From NCBI GenBank assembly GCA_003644405.1, contig QNCE01000045.1, forward strand, positions 1-9,632: 9,632 nt of DNA, written 5' to 3'. Below are positions 1 through 6,821 of this stretch, in pieces; position 1 is the first letter of the stretch; every line of letters begins with the position of its first letter. The translations under genes were made by a program, and so were the position numbers. This stretch comes from Candidatus Omnitrophota bacterium (GTDB lineage Bacteria; Omnitrophota; Gorgyraeia; Duberdicusellales; 4484-171). The notes under the pieces are model-generated. The model was not told where the DNA came from, did not search any database, and saw only the letters and a list, made by a program, of their open reading frames with translations.

Positions 1-903
1 GTAGGAGATTTTTATCTTATGAAAGAGATGGGTGTAAATTGCCTAAGACTTTATCATCAACCTTTTAAATTGAATAAAGAATTATTGAGAGACCTCTATA
101 ATAGCTATGGTATCTATGTGGCGATAGGAGATTTTTTAGGAAAATACGCCTTAGGAAGCGGAGCTAGTTGGGAGGAAGGTACCGATTACGATAATCCTAT
201 TCATCAAGAAAATATGCTTAATAGTGTAAGAGAAATGGTAGAAGAGTTTAAAGATGAACCTTATGTACTGTTGTGGATTTTAGGTAATGAGAATGTTTAC
301 GGGATTGCCTGTAATGCTGATAAAAAACCTGCTAATTTCTTTAGATTTGCCAATCGTGCAGCAAAATTAATCAAATCCTTAGATCCCTTTCAAAGACCAG
401 TAGCTATTGCCTCAGGAGATGTTCTTTATTTACATTTTTTCGCTAAGGAATGCCCAGATATTGATATCTTTGGCACTAACGCTTACCGTGGTAAGTATGG
501 ATTTTTAGATTTATGGGAAGAAGTAAAAACCCTTGTTGATAAGCCTGTAGTAATAACTGAATACGGAGCGCCTTCTTATAGTGCCGACTATACTCAAGAG
601 GAAGCAGAAGAGTATCAAGCATTATATCATAAGAATGCTTGGTTAGATATCTATGAAAATCGTGCTGGATATGGTCAGGGAAATAGTTTAGGAGGCTTTG
701 TCTTTGAGTGGGTTGATGAGTGGTGGAAGGCTTACGAGCCTGGTTACCATGATAAGAAAGGATTATTTGCAGGTCCTTTCTTAGATGGATATATGCATGA
801 GGAGTGGTTGGGAGTGTGTAGTCAAGGAGATGGTAAGCACTCTCCTTTTTTAAGACAATTAAAAAAAGCTTATTTTACCTACCAGAAGTTTTGGAAAAAG
901 TAG
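1..903 (+). CDS. GH2-like TIM-barrel glycoside hydrolase, 5' end outside the window
   Basis: C-terminal part of a retaining glycosidase of clan GH-A, most like the catalytic barrel of family GH2. The reading frame is open from base 1 and the residues before the first Met (VGDFYL) match the paralogue at 2143-3375 (LVDGKL), so the gene starts upstream and the Met at 19 is internal. The likely acid/base Glu is in the WILGNEN motif (codon 289-291) and the likely nucleophile in VVITEYG (codon 559-561). A Trp-rich FEWVDEWWK segment follows, as in GH2 enzymes. The end is compact, with no added binding module or anchor. Its substrate cannot be read from the sequence. A signal peptide is expected by analogy with the paralogue but is outside the window. 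The family call is good; GH2 versus another GH-A family is less sure. Confidence 0.8.
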   Translation, partial: VGDFYLMKEMGVNCLRLYHQPFKLNKELLRDLYNSYGIYVAIGDFLGKYALGSGASWEEGTDYDNPIHQENMLNSVREMVEEFKDEPYVLLWILGNENVYGIACNADKKPANFFRFANRAAKLIKSLDPFQRPVAIASGDVLYLHFFAKECPDIDIFGTNAYRGKYGFLDLWEEVKTLVDKPVVITEYGAPSYSADYTQEEAEEYQALYHKNAWLDIYENRAGYGQGNSLGGFVFEWVDEWWKAYEPGYHDKKGLFAGPFLDGYMHEEWLGVCSQGDGKHSPFLRQLKKAYFTYQKFWKK

Positions 904-928
904 AAAACAAAAGTTAGCTAAATTACCC

Positions 929-958
929 TTGAAAACGTTTACAAAAAAAAGGTATAAT
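929..958 (+). promoter_or_regulatory. sigma-70-type promoter for the CBM-glycosidase pair
   Basis: TTGAAA (929-934) and a perfect TATAAT (953-958) are separated by 18 bases, just after the stop of the upstream glycosidase and 25 bases before the next start codon. The spacer contains an A8 tract. This would give the binding-protein and second glycosidase genes their own transcript. Confidence 0.7.
930..943 (+). promoter_or_regulatory. LacI/CcpA-type operator (cre-like) over the -35 region
   Basis: The 14-mer TGAAAACGTTTACA fits the catabolite-responsive-element consensus TGWAANCGNTNWCA at every position and is a near-palindrome about the central CG. It covers the -35 box and the first part of the spacer, where a bound repressor would block RNA polymerase. 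LacI-family proteins and CcpA both bind such sites; which one acts here is unknown because no regulator of this kind lies in the window. Confidence 0.6.
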
Positions 959-970
959 ATAGAAACTATC

Positions 971-977
971 AAGGAGG
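971..977 (+). promoter_or_regulatory. strong Shine-Dalgarno that favours the second of two ATGs
   Basis: AAGGAGG is a near-perfect Shine-Dalgarno followed by two adjacent ATG codons. It leaves 3 bases before the ATG at 981 and 6 bases before the ATG at 984. The 6-base spacing is the usual one, so 984 is the better start. Confidence 0.7.
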
Positions 978-983
978 TGAATG

Positions 984-2153
984 ATGAAAGGTATAGGGAA
1001 AATTGTAGTAGCTATTTTTATCTTAGGGAGTTTAAGCTTTTTGGGGTACAGTCAAGAAAACATTTTCTATATTTATCAAGATAAAAATTCACCCTCTAAC
1101 CATTTTATTCCCAGTGGGTGGATGGGCGATTATGGAGATTTAAAGTTTAATGACCAATCTACCGAGGAAGTAGCTTCTGGTTCCACATCCATTAAGATAA
1201 CTTATACTGCCAAAAAATCTCAAGGTCAGGGTTGGGCAGGAATTTATTGGCAATCTTCTGCGAATAACTGGGGTTTTCGTCAAAGTGGGTATGACCTTAC
1301 AGGATTTAACAAATTAGTGTTTAAAGCTAAAGGCAAAGAAGGGGGAGAGGTAATTACTAAGGTAAAAGTAGGAGGGATTGCAAGAGATCCTCAAGGTAAC
1401 CTTTTACCTTATCCTGATACGGTAGATAAAGAATATGGACCCATAAAACTAACTAACCAGTGGCAAGAGTTTTATATTAATTTAGTAGGAGAAGACCTTT
1501 CCTATGTAAACGGAGGATTTTGTATTGTGTTTAATGCTGATCAGGCTCAAAAAGAACAAACTATCTACCTCGATGATATATACTTTACTTCCGATACCAC
1601 CCTTAAAAAAGAAGAGGTAAAGACGATTTTCCCTTTTTATGTCTATGCTGATAGTAGTTCTTTAGATAATCACTTTGTGCCCAGTGGATGGATGCCTGCT
1701 ACCGCTGCACAAGATCTAAAGATGTATATTAACTGGAAAGAATCACCGTTGAGTGGAGATTCTTGTATTCGTATAGAGTATACTAACAAATCGGGGACAC
1801 GCTGGGCAGGTATCTATTGGCAAAATCCTCCTAACAACTGGGGGACTATTCCCAATGCAGGATTTGACTTAAGAGGAGCAACTAAACTTACCTTCTGGGC
1901 TAGAGGAGAGCGAGGAGGAGAGATAATCAATGAGTTTAAAGTAGGAGGGATATCCAGCGGAGACTATCCTGACTCTGACAGCGCCTCTATCGGTCCTATT
2001 CAGCTTACTAAGGAGTGGAAAAAATACGAAATTGACTTAAGAGGTAAGGATTTATCTTACATAATAGGAGGGTTTTGTTGGGCAACCAATATAGATGTAA
2101 ATGATCCTAACGGGATTATTTTCTACCTTGATGAAATAAAGTATGAAGAATAA
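984..2153 (+). CDS. secreted protein with two tandem carbohydrate-binding-like modules
   Basis: A 389-residue exported protein without a visible catalytic domain. Residues 1-23 form a signal peptide: Lys near the N-terminus, a hydrophobic stretch VVAIFILGSLSFLG, then likely cleavage near GYS-QE. The rest is two copies of one module of about 175 residues (about 26-201 and 217-388), each with the order HF(I/V)PSGWM, WAGIYWQ, NNWG, the GGE(V/I)I..KVGGI segment, and a final YLD(D/E)I. That order of aromatic and glycine-rich strands is typical of beta-sandwich binding domains such as CBM11-like or galactose-binding folds. I infer that it binds a polysaccharide outside the cell and serves the adjoining glycosidases. 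The start could also be 981, one codon earlier. The exact CBM family is not certain. Confidence 0.7.
   Translation: MKGIGKIVVAIFILGSLSFLGYSQENIFYIYQDKNSPSNHFIPSGWMGDYGDLKFNDQSTEEVASGSTSIKITYTAKKSQGQGWAGIYWQSSANNWGFRQSGYDLTGFNKLVFKAKGKEGGEVITKVKVGGIARDPQGNLLPYPDTVDKEYGPIKLTNQWQEFYINLVGEDLSYVNGGFCIVFNADQAQKEQTIYLDDIYFTSDTTLKKEEVKTIFPFYVYADSSSLDNHFVPSGWMPATAAQDLKMYINWKESPLSGDSCIRIEYTNKSGTRWAGIYWQNPPNNWGTIPNAGFDLRGATKLTFWARGERGGEIINEFKVGGISSGDYPDSDSASIGPIQLTKEWKKYEIDLRGKDLSYIIGGFCWATNIDVNDPNGIIFYLDEIKYEE
1059..1586 (+). repeat. binding module copy 1
   Basis: First copy of the duplicated beta-sandwich-like module in the secreted protein. Landmarks are HFIPSGWMG, WAGIYWQSSANNWG, GYDLTGFNKLVFKAKG, KVGGI, DLSYVNGGFC and YLDDIYF. 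It has a longer loop after KVGGI (ARDPQGNLLPYP) than copy 2. Confidence 0.7.
1632..2150 (+). repeat. binding module copy 2
   Basis: Second copy of the module: HFVPSGWMP, WAGIYWQNPPNNWG, GFDLRGATKLTFWARG, KVGGI, DLSYIIGGFC and YLDEIKY. It matches copy 1 along its whole length at protein level but differs clearly in DNA, so the duplication is old. Confidence 0.7.
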
Positions 2154-3375
2154 GGATATTCTTTTTAAGGCAGCTATAATTTTTAGCTGCCTTATTTTTT
2201 CCCCTCTAATTATCAGTGCCAAAGTTACTATCCAAAAAAATTCTCAAGGAGGATATCAACTCTACGTAGACAAAAGACCTTTCCTTATAAAAGGAGTAAT
2301 CTACAATCCTACTCCTGTATGTAGTGGCTACGATTATGTTTTTTTAAATGACCCCAAGAAACCTTGGCTTGTTGATGGTAAATTAATGAAGGAGATGGGG
2401 GTAAATGTAGTAAGGATATACTCTTGTTCTTCTGCTCAGTGGGGTAAAATTAAAGAGTTTATAAGGGATATGTATAATAATTTTGGCATCTACACTATCG
2501 TAAGTGACTGGATAGGATTGTGGGATAAACCTTCTCCTAATTATGCTGATAGGGAATCTCGAGAAAGAATAAAAATGAATATTCTTAAGATAGTAAAGGC
2601 CTTAAAAGACGAAGAAGGACTTCTTATGTGGATTTTAGGGAATGAAAATAATTACACTTTTTCAGGAAAAATTGCTTTTTGGACTTCTCCTGAGATAGAA
2701 AAAATTCCTGATCTTTATAAAAGGGTATTAAAGAGAGCAGAAATTTATTATTCCTTTGTTGATGAGTTAGCTAAGGAGATTAAAAAGATAGACTCCAATC
2801 ATCCTGTAGCTTTAGGTAATGGAGAAGTGAGTACTTTGGATGTAGCTTCTCGGGTATGCAAAAACATTGATACTTTGGCTATCATTTCTTATCGAGGCAA
2901 ACGTTTTGGTAATCTTTTTGAGAATATAAGGTATGCTTTTGATAAACCTATTCTAATTTCGGAGTTTGGTTGCGACTCTTACGATGCTTACCAGAATAGG
3001 GAAGCCGAAGATATCCAAGCTGAGTATATACAACTACAATGGAAATCTATATTTGAAAATACTATTTTTTGCGGAAATAAACGAGGCAATTGTATAGGAG
3101 GAACTCTATTTGAGTGGAGTGACGAATGGTGGAAGTATAATGAAGGATATACTCCTGACTGGTGTATCCATAATCCTGAAGCGGGCTGGTCTAACGGTTC
3201 CTACTATTTTGATATAAAAGCTAAGGACAATTTAAATATGAATGAGGAGTGGTTCGGGATAGTAAAACTTCTTGAAGAGAAAGATGAGAAAGGATTAAAT
3301 AGGCGAGTTCCTAAAAAAGTTTACTATATTCTTAAAGATATTTGGACCAAGCCTTTTTATCCCCCCCCTTCCTAA
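2143..3375 (+). CDS. secreted GH2-like TIM-barrel glycoside hydrolase
   Basis: A complete 410-residue retaining glycosidase of clan GH-A, paralogous to the partial gene at 1-903. Residues 1-26 are a signal peptide (KNK, then a hydrophobic stretch ending LIISA-K), so it acts outside the cytoplasm. After YQLYVDKRPFLIKGVIYNP, the usual barrel entry, come WILGNEN with the likely acid/base Glu168, and ILISEFG with the likely nucleophile Glu274. The segment FEWSDEWWK follows. Between the first strands and the acid/base it aligns almost codon for codon with the paralogue (KLMKEMGVN in both). Its start lies inside the last 11 bases of the binding-protein gene and has no good ribosome site of its own, so it is probably translated by coupling. 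The substrate is unknown. Confidence 0.85.
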   Translation: MKNKDILFKAAIIFSCLIFSPLIISAKVTIQKNSQGGYQLYVDKRPFLIKGVIYNPTPVCSGYDYVFLNDPKKPWLVDGKLMKEMGVNVVRIYSCSSAQWGKIKEFIRDMYNNFGIYTIVSDWIGLWDKPSPNYADRESRERIKMNILKIVKALKDEEGLLMWILGNENNYTFSGKIAFWTSPEIEKIPDLYKRVLKRAEIYYSFVDELAKEIKKIDSNHPVALGNGEVSTLDVASRVCKNIDTLAIISYRGKRFGNLFENIRYAFDKPILISEFGCDSYDAYQNREAEDIQAEYIQLQWKSIFENTIFCGNKRGNCIGGTLFEWSDEWWKYNEGYTPDWCIHNPEAGWSNGSYYFDIKAKDNLNMNEEWFGIVKLLEEKDEKGLNRRVPKKVYYILKDIWTKPFYPPPS

Positions 3376-3460
3376 CTTTTCTTATTTATCCTTACTAATA
3401 GAAAAATTTCTCTTAAAAGATTGGTTATAGAGAAAAATATATTTATAAATGAGGTTTCTC

Positions 3461-3488
3461 TTGACATTTGCCTTTTTGAAGGTAAAAT
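3461..3488 (+). promoter_or_regulatory. sigma-70-type promoter for the rrf2-cysK sulfur operon
   Basis: A perfect -35 TTGACA (3461-3466) and TAAAAT (3483-3488) are 16 bases apart, in the 149-base gap between the glycosidase and rrf2. No comparable promoter is evident in the short gaps after cysK, nadA or ttuA, so it may serve the whole downstream run. The rest of this gap is A/T-rich without another clear element. Confidence 0.7.
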
Positions 3489-3509
3489 TCTATTAATTTT
3501 ATAGAATTT
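3485..3509 (+). promoter_or_regulatory. perfect 9-bp inverted repeat, probable Rrf2 operator
   Basis: AAATTCTAT (3485-3493) and ATAGAATTT (3501-3509) are exact reverse complements around a 7-base centre. The repeat begins inside the -10 box and covers the expected transcription start, the classic place for a repressor. Rrf2 proteins are dimers that bind such 25-base dyads and often control their own gene, which starts 15 bases downstream. The site does not fit the IscR type-2 consensus and I cannot claim a match to the published CymR box. Confidence 0.6.
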
Positions 3510-3524
3510 ATAGAAAGAGAAAGA

Positions 3525-3968
3525 ATGAAGGTATCTACTAAAGCTCGTTACGGTTTAAGGGCAGTAATGGAGTTAGGTTTAAACTACACCAAAGGACCTC
3601 TCCTTCTAAAAGAGATAGCAAAGAGACAGGAGATTTCTTTAAAATATCTTGATCATATCTTTTCTTTACTAAAAAAGATAGGAATAGTAAAAAGTGTAGG
3701 TAAAGGTAAGGGTTACATTCTCAGTAGACCTCCTTCTCAGATAAGGATTTGGGAAATAATAGAAGTGTTGGAGGAGACTAACCTTTTAGATTGCTTAACT
3801 ACCCCTAACTTGTGCAAAAGAGCGCAATTTTGTGCTGCAAGGAATTTATGGAGTAACCTAGCTGGTAGTTTAAGAAAGAGTTTAGAGAATATCTCCTTAG
3901 AAGATTTATTGAGAGAACAAGAGGATATTCTTAAAAGAGAAAATAAAAATGCAATGTACTACATCTAA
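3525..3968 (+). CDS. Rrf2-family regulator with Fe-S cysteines and a CymR-like CysK-binding tail
   Basis: A 147-residue winged-helix regulator. The N-terminus MKVSTKARYGLRAVMEL and the wing (KGKGYILSRPP, residues 60-70) are typical of Rrf2 proteins. Three cysteines, Cys90, Cys97 and Cys103 (CX6CX5C), lie where IscR, NsrR and RsrR bind their Fe-S cluster. The protein ends in AMYYI. Bacillus CymR, which has no such cysteines, ends in MFYI, and its C-terminal Ile is thought to enter the CysK active site as the serine acetyltransferase tail does. CysK is encoded 17 bases downstream. I infer a repressor of this sulfur operon that reads both Fe-S status and CysK occupancy. The family call is firm; the two-input role is inference. 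Confidence 0.9.
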   Translation: MKVSTKARYGLRAVMELGLNYTKGPLLLKEIAKRQEISLKYLDHIFSLLKKIGIVKSVGKGKGYILSRPPSQIRIWEIIEVLEETNLLDCLTTPNLCKRAQFCAARNLWSNLAGSLRKSLENISLEDLLREQEDILKRENKNAMYYI

Positions 3969-3985
3969 AATTTTGGGAGGTTGTA

Positions 3986-4909
3986 ATGAAAATAGCTAAT
4001 AGTGTGATTGAATTAGTAGGTAATACTCCTCTAGTAAGATTGAATAAAATAGCTAAGAGTTTGGAAGTAGATTTGATAGCTAAGTTAGAATTTTTTAATC
4101 CTCTCTCCAGCGTGAAAGATAGGATTGCTATAGCTATGATTGAGGAGGCAGAGAGAAAGGGAGCAATTGGAGAAGGTACTACTATTATTGAGTCTACCAG
4201 TGGCAATACTGGGATTGCCTTAGCTTTTGTATGTGCAGTAAAAGGCTACAGATTAATTATTACTATGCCGGAGTCAATGTCTGAAGAAAGAAGACGTTTA
4301 CTTAAAGCCCTAGGAGCAGAGGTGGTGCTAACTAAAGCTAGAGAAGGGATGAAAGGAGCGATAAGGAAAGCCGAAGAGCTTTTAAAAGAGATTTCTAATT
4401 CTTTCATGCCTCAGCAGTTTAATAACCCGGCTAATCCCCAGATTCATTTTAAAACTACTGGTGAAGAAATCTGGAGGGATACCCAAGGAAGGGTAGATAT
4501 AATAGTGGCTGGTGTAGGCACAGGAGGAACTATCACAGGAGTTGCTCAACTGATAAAGAAAAGAAAAAAAGAATTTAAAGCGATAGCGGTAGAACCTCAA
4601 GATAGTGCTGTTCTTTCTGGAGGACTTCCGGGGCTTCACAAAATTCAAGGGATTGGGGCAGGATTCATCCCTCAGGTTTTAGATTTAGATTTAATTGATG
4701 AGGTAGTAACTGTTTCTAACGAAGAAGCTGCTCAGTTAACTAGGCGGTTGGCTAAAGAGGAAGGGATTCTTGCAGGGATATCTAGTGGAGCAGCGGTAGC
4801 TGGTGCTTTAAGAATTGCTCAAAGAAAAGAAAATAAAGGGAAATTAATAGTAGTTATACTTCCTGATACAGGAGAAAGATATCTTTCTACATGGGTTTTT
4901 AAAGATTAA
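3986..4909 (+). CDS. cysK: cysteine synthase (O-acetylserine sulfhydrylase)
   Basis: A PLP enzyme of 307 residues that makes cysteine from O-acetylserine and sulfide in the cytoplasm. The PLP lysine is Lys44 in NPLSSVKDR. The substrate loop is TSGNTG (71-76), the phosphate-binding loop GVGTGGT (176-182), and the PLP-ring serine lies in ISSGAA near residue 268. The motif HKIQGIGAGFIP is characteristic of true O-acetylserine sulfhydrylases rather than cystathionine synthases. The length is normal. A good ribosome site, GGGAGG, ends 5 bases before the ATG. No serine acetyltransferase gene (cysE) is nearby. The upstream neighbour is an Rrf2 protein ending in Ile, which suggests that CysK here is also a regulatory partner, as in the CymR-CysK complex. 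Confidence 0.93.
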   Translation: MKIANSVIELVGNTPLVRLNKIAKSLEVDLIAKLEFFNPLSSVKDRIAIAMIEEAERKGAIGEGTTIIESTSGNTGIALAFVCAVKGYRLIITMPESMSEERRRLLKALGAEVVLTKAREGMKGAIRKAEELLKEISNSFMPQQFNNPANPQIHFKTTGEEIWRDTQGRVDIIVAGVGTGGTITGVAQLIKKRKKEFKAIAVEPQDSAVLSGGLPGLHKIQGIGAGFIPQVLDLDLIDEVVTVSNEEAAQLTRRLAKEEGILAGISSGAAVAGALRIAQRKENKGKLIVVILPDTGERYLSTWVFKD

Positions 4910-4942
4910 TAAAGTTTTACTATAAAGTAAGTAAAGTTAGAT

Positions 4943-5872
4943 ATGGTTAAGAATACTTTATTCACTGATGAAGAAAAACTAAAAGAGGCGATTATAAGGT
5001 TGAGGAAGAAAAGAAAAGCTGTGATTTTAGCTCATAATTACCAGATATTCCAAATTCAAGAGGTGGCTGACTTTGTAGGTGATTCTTTAGAGTTAGCAAA
5101 AATTTCTGCCAAGGTTGATGCTCCCTTGATAGTCTTTTGCGGGGTTTATTTTATGGGAGAAACTGCCAAGATTCTTTCTCCTCAAAAAAAAGTGCTCATT
5201 CCTGTGGCTGGTGCCCGTTGTCCTTTAGCGGATACCATTACTCCTAAAAAACTTTTAGAGTTAAAAAATACCTATTCTGAAGCTTGGGTAGTAAGCTATG
5301 TTAATACTTCTGCGGAGATTAAAGCATTGACGGATGTTTGTTGTACTTCCAGTAATGCTATCCAAGTAGTAAAAAATATCCCTGCTAAAAGAGTTATATT
5401 TGTTCCTGATGGAAACTTAGGATGGTGGGTTAAAAAAAATGTTCCTCAAAAAGAGATAATTCTCTGGAAAGGTTTTTGTTATGTGCATCAGAACTTTACC
5501 TTAGAGGACTTACAGAAGCAAAAAAGTAAATTTCCTCACGCACAAGTATTTGTCCATCCTGAATGTAAGCCAGAGATTTTACAAAACGCTGATTTAATTT
5601 TATCTACCTCAGGGATGCTAAGGGAAGCAAAAAAATCATCAGCGAAAGAAATCATTATTGGAACCGAAGAGGGTTTAATTTACAGATTAAAGAAGGAAAA
5701 TCCTGATAAGAAGTTTTGCCCCTTAAAGAGAGCTGAGTGTGTAGATATGAAAAAGATTACCTTAAAAGAACTTTACTTAGCTTTAAAACATCAAAGATAC
5801 GCTATAGAGTTACCCCCGGAGATTATTCAAAGAGCTCAGAGTTCTCTTAAGGAAATGATAAAGTACATCTAA
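4943..5872 (+). CDS. nadA: quinolinate synthase
   Basis: NadA condenses iminoaspartate with dihydroxyacetone phosphate to quinolinate, the precursor of NAD, using an oxygen-sensitive [4Fe-4S] cluster. The protein has 309 residues, the usual length of the short NadA form. The expected motifs are present: ILAHNYQ (28-34), FCGVYFMGETAKILSP (65-80), YVNTSAEIKAL, the TDVCCTSSNA segment, FVPDGNLG (153-160) and the STSGM loop (221-225). The three cluster cysteines are best assigned as Cys93 (GARCPLAD), Cys179 (KGFCYVH) and Cys266 (RAECVDM). No nadB, aspartate dehydrogenase or nadC is in the window, so the partner enzymes are elsewhere. The gap after cysK is 33 bases with only a weak ribosome site. 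Its place in a sulfur operon makes sense because Thi4, two genes on, consumes NAD. Confidence 0.93.
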   Translation: MVKNTLFTDEEKLKEAIIRLRKKRKAVILAHNYQIFQIQEVADFVGDSLELAKISAKVDAPLIVFCGVYFMGETAKILSPQKKVLIPVAGARCPLADTITPKKLLELKNTYSEAWVVSYVNTSAEIKALTDVCCTSSNAIQVVKNIPAKRVIFVPDGNLGWWVKKNVPQKEIILWKGFCYVHQNFTLEDLQKQKSKFPHAQVFVHPECKPEILQNADLILSTSGMLREAKKSSAKEIIIGTEEGLIYRLKKENPDKKFCPLKRAECVDMKKITLKELYLALKHQRYAIELPPEIIQRAQSSLKEMIKYI

Positions 5873-5876
5873 ATAA

Positions 5877-6821
5877 ATGAAGTGTAGAGTGTGTAAAAGG
5901 GATGCTCAGATAAGTTTAAAGAGTTACAATCTAAATCTCTGTTCTAACTGTTTTTTGGAGTTCTTTAGAAAAAGAGTATACACTACTATAAATGAGTTTA
6001 AGATGTGTACTCCTAAGGATAGAATTTTAGTTGCTGTCTCAGGCGGAAAAGATAGTTTATCTTTATGGCATATTCTTAGTGATTTGGGATACAGAACCTG
6101 CGGGCTTCACATTATCTTAGATATAGGAGAATATTCCCAAAGGTCTTATCAGCAGGTAATAAAATTTGCCCAAACTAAAAGTTTGGAGCTTAGGGTAGTA
6201 AGTGTAAGGGATGAGTTCGGTAAAAGTATAAAAGAACTTGCCAAGATAGCTAAGCGTCCTCCTTGTAGAGTCTGTGGGATGGTAAAAAGATACCTAATGA
6301 ATAGAGAAGCCGAGGCTTTTGACTGTTTGGCTACCGGTCATAATTTAGATGATGAAGCCAGCACTCTCTTAGGAAATCTTCTTAATTGGCAGGAAGGATT
6401 TTTAAGTCGGCAGGCTCCAGTTTTGGAAGAAAATTATACTCTAAAGAGAAAAATTAAACCTTTCGCTTTCATTTCTCAAGAAGAAATTACTCTCTATGCC
6501 GAACTATGCGGTATAGATTATTTGGAAGAGAGGTGCCCTTTTTCTAGAAGGGCTACTTCTCTTATCTATAAAGGGGTTTTGAATAAAATTGAGGAGGAGA
6601 TGCCTGCAACTAAGTTAAGATTCTATAAAGGTTTTATTAAGAGAGAGTATTTTAAGGGAGGAAAGAGAGAGGAGCTTTCTCCTTGTAAAAGGTGTGGTTA
6701 CCTTACAGTAGGAGAAGTTTGTAATTTTTGTAAGTTAAAGGAAAAAGTCTTAGAGAGAAAAAATCTTACTGAAGGAGGGGATGATGTTAGAAGAGATAGC
6801 TATCTCAAGGGCAATCATTGA
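5877..6821 (+). CDS. ttuA: TtuA/TtcA-family tRNA 2-thiolation enzyme
   Basis: A PP-loop ATPase that activates a tRNA uridine and replaces its oxygen with sulfur, most like TtuA, which makes 2-thiouridine at position 54. It has all the TtuA parts: an N-terminal zinc finger (Cys3, Cys6, Cys22, Cys25), the PP-loop SGGKDS (55-60), Cys130, Cys133 and Cys220 matching the three ligands of the catalytic [4Fe-4S] cluster, GHNLDDEA (154-161), and a C-terminal zinc finger (Cys270, Cys273, Cys282, Cys285). E. coli-type TtcA lacks the zinc fingers. The start lies 4 bases after the nadA stop. About 20 residues after VLE look like an overrun and share their DNA with the start of thi4. The sulfur carrier TtuB and its activator TtuC are not in the window. 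An NcsA-like wobble-uridine role is an alternative. Confidence 0.88.
   Translation: MKCRVCKRDAQISLKSYNLNLCSNCFLEFFRKRVYTTINEFKMCTPKDRILVAVSGGKDSLSLWHILSDLGYRTCGLHIILDIGEYSQRSYQQVIKFAQTKSLELRVVSVRDEFGKSIKELAKIAKRPPCRVCGMVKRYLMNREAEAFDCLATGHNLDDEASTLLGNLLNWQEGFLSRQAPVLEENYTLKRKIKPFAFISQEEITLYAELCGIDYLEERCPFSRRATSLIYKGVLNKIEEEMPATKLRFYKGFIKREYFKGGKREELSPCKRCGYLTVGEVCNFCKLKEKVLERKNLTEGGDDVRRDSYLKGNH
6772..6778 (+). promoter_or_regulatory. Shine-Dalgarno inside ttuA that sets the thi4 start
   Basis: AAGGAGG lies within the end of ttuA. It is only 2 bases from the ATG at 6781 but 5 bases from the ATG at 6784, so 6784 is the likelier start. This repeats the ATG-ATG arrangement seen at 981/984. Confidence 0.6.

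Noticed and set aside
3407..3435. Hairpin TTTCTCT...AGAGAAA as a terminator after the glycosidase
   Set aside because: The stem is only 7 bp and A/T-rich, the loop is 15 bases, and no T-run follows; too weak to call.
3931..4206. Open frame of 91 codons on the - strand
   Set aside because: It lies opposite the start of cysK and has no family features or ribosome site; it is a shadow of the real gene.
4382..4648. Open frame of 88 codons on the - strand inside cysK
   Set aside because: The + strand frame is a complete, motif-rich cysteine synthase; the opposite frame is low-complexity and unrecognised.
4910..4942. Imperfect repeat TTTACT...AGTAAA between cysK and nadA as an operator or terminator
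   Set aside because: Six A/T-rich bases per arm in such DNA are expected by chance, and no promoter is attached.
5861..5872. NadA also ends in -KYI, like a CysK-binding tail
   Set aside because: The Ile is at the end of an ordinary C-terminal helix of NadA and there is no precedent for NadA-CysK binding; probably chance.
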